Below are positions 62,684 through 64,000 of a DNA stretch of 64,000 bases, piece after piece. This DNA comes from Adineta vaga (taxonomy: Eukaryota; Rotifera): contig CP075492.1 of the NCBI GenBank assembly GCA_021613535.1, positions 19,282,001 to 19,346,000 of the forward strand. The letters run 5' to 3'. The notes below the pieces were generated by a model, which worked only from the letters and a program-made list of their open reading frames with translations, made no database searches and had not been told where the DNA came from. Position numbers and translations under genes: made by a program. How positions within the stretch are numbered: the stretch's first letter is position 1; the number at the start of each line of letters is the position of its first letter.

Positions 62684-62742
62684 TTGGGGTGTGAGTGTAA
62701 TAGATTGAAAAGAAACTTTAACCCATATCCCCACCCTCAATA
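62684..62742. repeat. TGTGGG fold-back element 26
   Basis: TTTTGGGGTGTGAGTGTAA arm, loop, TTAACCCATATCCCCACCC and TCAAT. Confidence 0.7.
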
Positions 62743-63000
62743 TTCAATAGCTTAGCTTTTATTATCAATTCGATTTCCATTTCAAATTAAAAAAATTATA
62801 ACCGAAAAAGAGTTTTTATTGGTGCATATATCATTGTAATGCTGTCTGCCATTCTTAATTCTCGCTTAGTATTACCATGAATGAATGTTGTTGGGTGATG
62901 CAACTTTGTGTTCTACTAGTCCGACATATCAATACTTTTATTCTATTGTAAAGTTTCTTCATATTAATTTGTGTAATATTTCTCAATTATTTTTCTAAAG

Positions 63001-63408
63001 ATGTGGCCAATTTTACTAATGATTTTTCAGATAATTTTGCCAATAATACTTCTTCTCGCATTTAGTATAAACATATTTATTGAACTTTTTCATCAACAAT
63101 AACAAAAATTAGAATTCAAACAAGACCCACACCACAACAATTATTTCAAATCAATAATTTTGCTATTTTAGTTGTTTCAATCAATTATATATTAAGTTTA
63201 ATACAAAAAAGATTCGTTTTTTTAGAAAACATTCTTATATTGTTTTAGGCTTCTTTTTATATTCATTGTTTAACAATTCGATTATTTCATCAAAACTTTT
63301 TCAATGTAATGAACATCCTTCGAAATCATTGTGTAGCTGTTGCCATATACAATTCACAGGCACTGAATCAACTCAAAAATCAACTATTTCGTTTACGTGA
63401 AATTTAAA
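63001..63408 (+). pseudogene. Decayed multi-helix membrane protein (possibly receptor)
   Basis: A short frame at 63001 (M-W-P-I-L-L-M-I-F-Q-I-I-L-P-I-I-L-L-L) encodes one helix and stops at about 63103. A second frame from about 63123 reads R-P-T-P-Q-Q-L-F-Q-I-N-N-F-A-I-L-V-V, passes a TAG near 63248 and continues with F-H-Q-N-F-F-N-V-M-N-I-L-R-N-H-C-V-A-V-A to 63408. The alternation of hydrophobic and short basic segments suggests a seven-helix receptor or similar protein. At least one stop and one frame change make it a relic. Weak call. Confidence 0.4.
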
Positions 63409-63649
63409 AAAAATTGAATTTTTGTAATAGTCTGAATGCTAATTCAATAAATTTCTTTCTCACTTAACGATCATTCGCGTCGTTCCATAAAAGTAATTTC
63501 AATTGAGTATGTTTTCATTAAATTTTCATAATCCGATACTTCCATGTTTTTCTTACTTGATCCCATATCTTCACTCTCGGAAAACAATTCAACAAGTTTT
63601 TCTTCTACTAGGAAAAACAAAAGCTTCATGTGAACGATCATATTATTAA

Positions 63650-64000
63650 TCAGTCGAAGTCAATAAACACCCCTATATGTTTAGGTAATATAGCCAGTCC
63701 CATTGAATGTCCACCAGTATTGATTTGCGAACCACCATCACGAAATGTGACATATTGCATCAATCGAGCAGCAATGACTTTCAATTCGAATCGAGCAAGA
63801 TCTTGTCCAACACATTGACGATGACCACCACCGAATGGAATGAATGCATAAGGATGATAATTTTTATCTTCAGTGAGAAATCTTTCAGGATAAAAAATTT
63901 CTGGATCAATCGACCAATATCGAGAATCATGTGCAAGATTATAAAATGGAATCATCACCGAATCACCTTTGAACAATTGAGTATTCGTTGCAGGTAATCG
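63650..64000 (-). CDS. Cytochrome P450, C-terminal part (runs off the window)
   Basis: The minus-strand frame stays open to the window edge and ends at 63650. It contains R-Y-W-S-I-D-P-E-I-F-Y-P-E-R-F-L (the PERF motif region) and F-G-G-G-H-R-Q-C-V-G, the haem-binding loop with the axial Cys (codon at 63812-63814), followed by A-R-F-E-L-K, the L helix. That is a complete and intact haem end of a microsomal-type P450. The N-terminal two thirds are beyond the window. The family cannot be named more precisely. P450 enzymes oxidise lipids or foreign compounds in the endoplasmic reticulum. Confidence 0.9.
   Translation of the reverse strand, partial: RLPATNTQLFKGDSVMIPFYNLAHDSRYWSIDPEIFYPERFLTEDKNYHPYAFIPFGGGHRQCVGQDLARFELKVIAARLMQYVTFRDGGSQINTGGHSMGLAILPKHIGVFIDFD

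Larger units (their letters stand above)
61974..63000. other. Intergenic repeat-rich stretch
   Basis: A worn fold-back copy at about 62005-62053, the GC-rich segment at 62139-62336, elements 25 and 26 and no gene. Confidence 0.5.

Noticed and set aside
1172-62742. CRISPR array
   Set aside because: The fold-backs are not evenly spaced and have no spacers; the genome is eukaryotic with introns.
1-64000. tRNA or rRNA genes
   Set aside because: I saw no convincing cloverleaf or rRNA core sequence by eye; a covariance-model scan was not possible.

Overview
The window looks like AT-rich nuclear DNA of a bdelloid rotifer (Adineta/Rotaria-like). Reasons: very short GT-AG introns (about 50-140 bp), several rhodopsin-like receptors of the kind expanded in bdelloids, NHL-propeller genes, an ADP-ribosyltransferase/TPR protein, a Kelch/MRH secreted protein, many gene relics, and dozens of TGTGGG-type motifs (TGTGGG is, as I recall, the telomere repeat of Adineta vaga). 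The species assignment is inference; no rRNA or mitochondrial marker is present.

Layout. 1-10.2 kb: edge of a Thr-rich membrane protein, two Tc1/mariner relics, an NHL propeller gene, a SET-domain relic and a receptor gene. 10.2-20 kb: an eight-exon MRH+Kelch secreted gene, a small cysteine-rich secreted peptide gene, two receptors and a multi-pass membrane gene broken at a tetranucleotide repeat. 20.2-24.2 kb: two divergent copies of an AIG1-like GTPase/coiled-coil gene forming an imperfect palindrome. 25-31 kb: relics, a ubiquitin-conjugating (E2) fold lacking its active cysteine, a TPR relic and a VIT/von Willebrand A gene. 32-43.6 kb: nucleotidyltransferase, hydrolase relic, F-box gene, MITE complex, MACPF gene, NAPE-PLD-type hydrolase, a reverse-transcriptase relic and an orphan gene. 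44.7-53.3 kb: a second E2-like copy inside a roughly 0.95-kb direct duplication, a membrane gene, a receptor, a ubiquitin-like gene and a KDZ-transposase-derived gene. 53.7-64 kb: a capping-enzyme guanylyltransferase paralogue, a coiled-coil repeat protein, an NHL relic, a DUF3431-like membrane protein, an ART/TPR gene, a membrane-protein relic and the end of a cytochrome P450.

The strongest undescribed signal is a dispersed family of about 27 short fold-back elements (33-143 bp). The 5' arm is always G-rich (GGGTGTGGGTG), the 3' arm is its C-rich complement, the ends approach CCATCTTGAG/CTCAAGATGG and the loop often carries ATACTC. They occur about once per 2.4 kb, only between genes, in introns or next to broken genes. 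At least five relics begin or end exactly at such an element, so they look like a mobile or repair-derived family related to telomeric DNA.

A second theme is duplicated genes in which a catalytic residue is lost or one half of the protein evolves differently: E2 Cys to Tyr in both copies, capping enzyme KxDG to KPVG, ART catalytic Arg to Leu, and the GTPase pair with near-identical heads and divergent tails.
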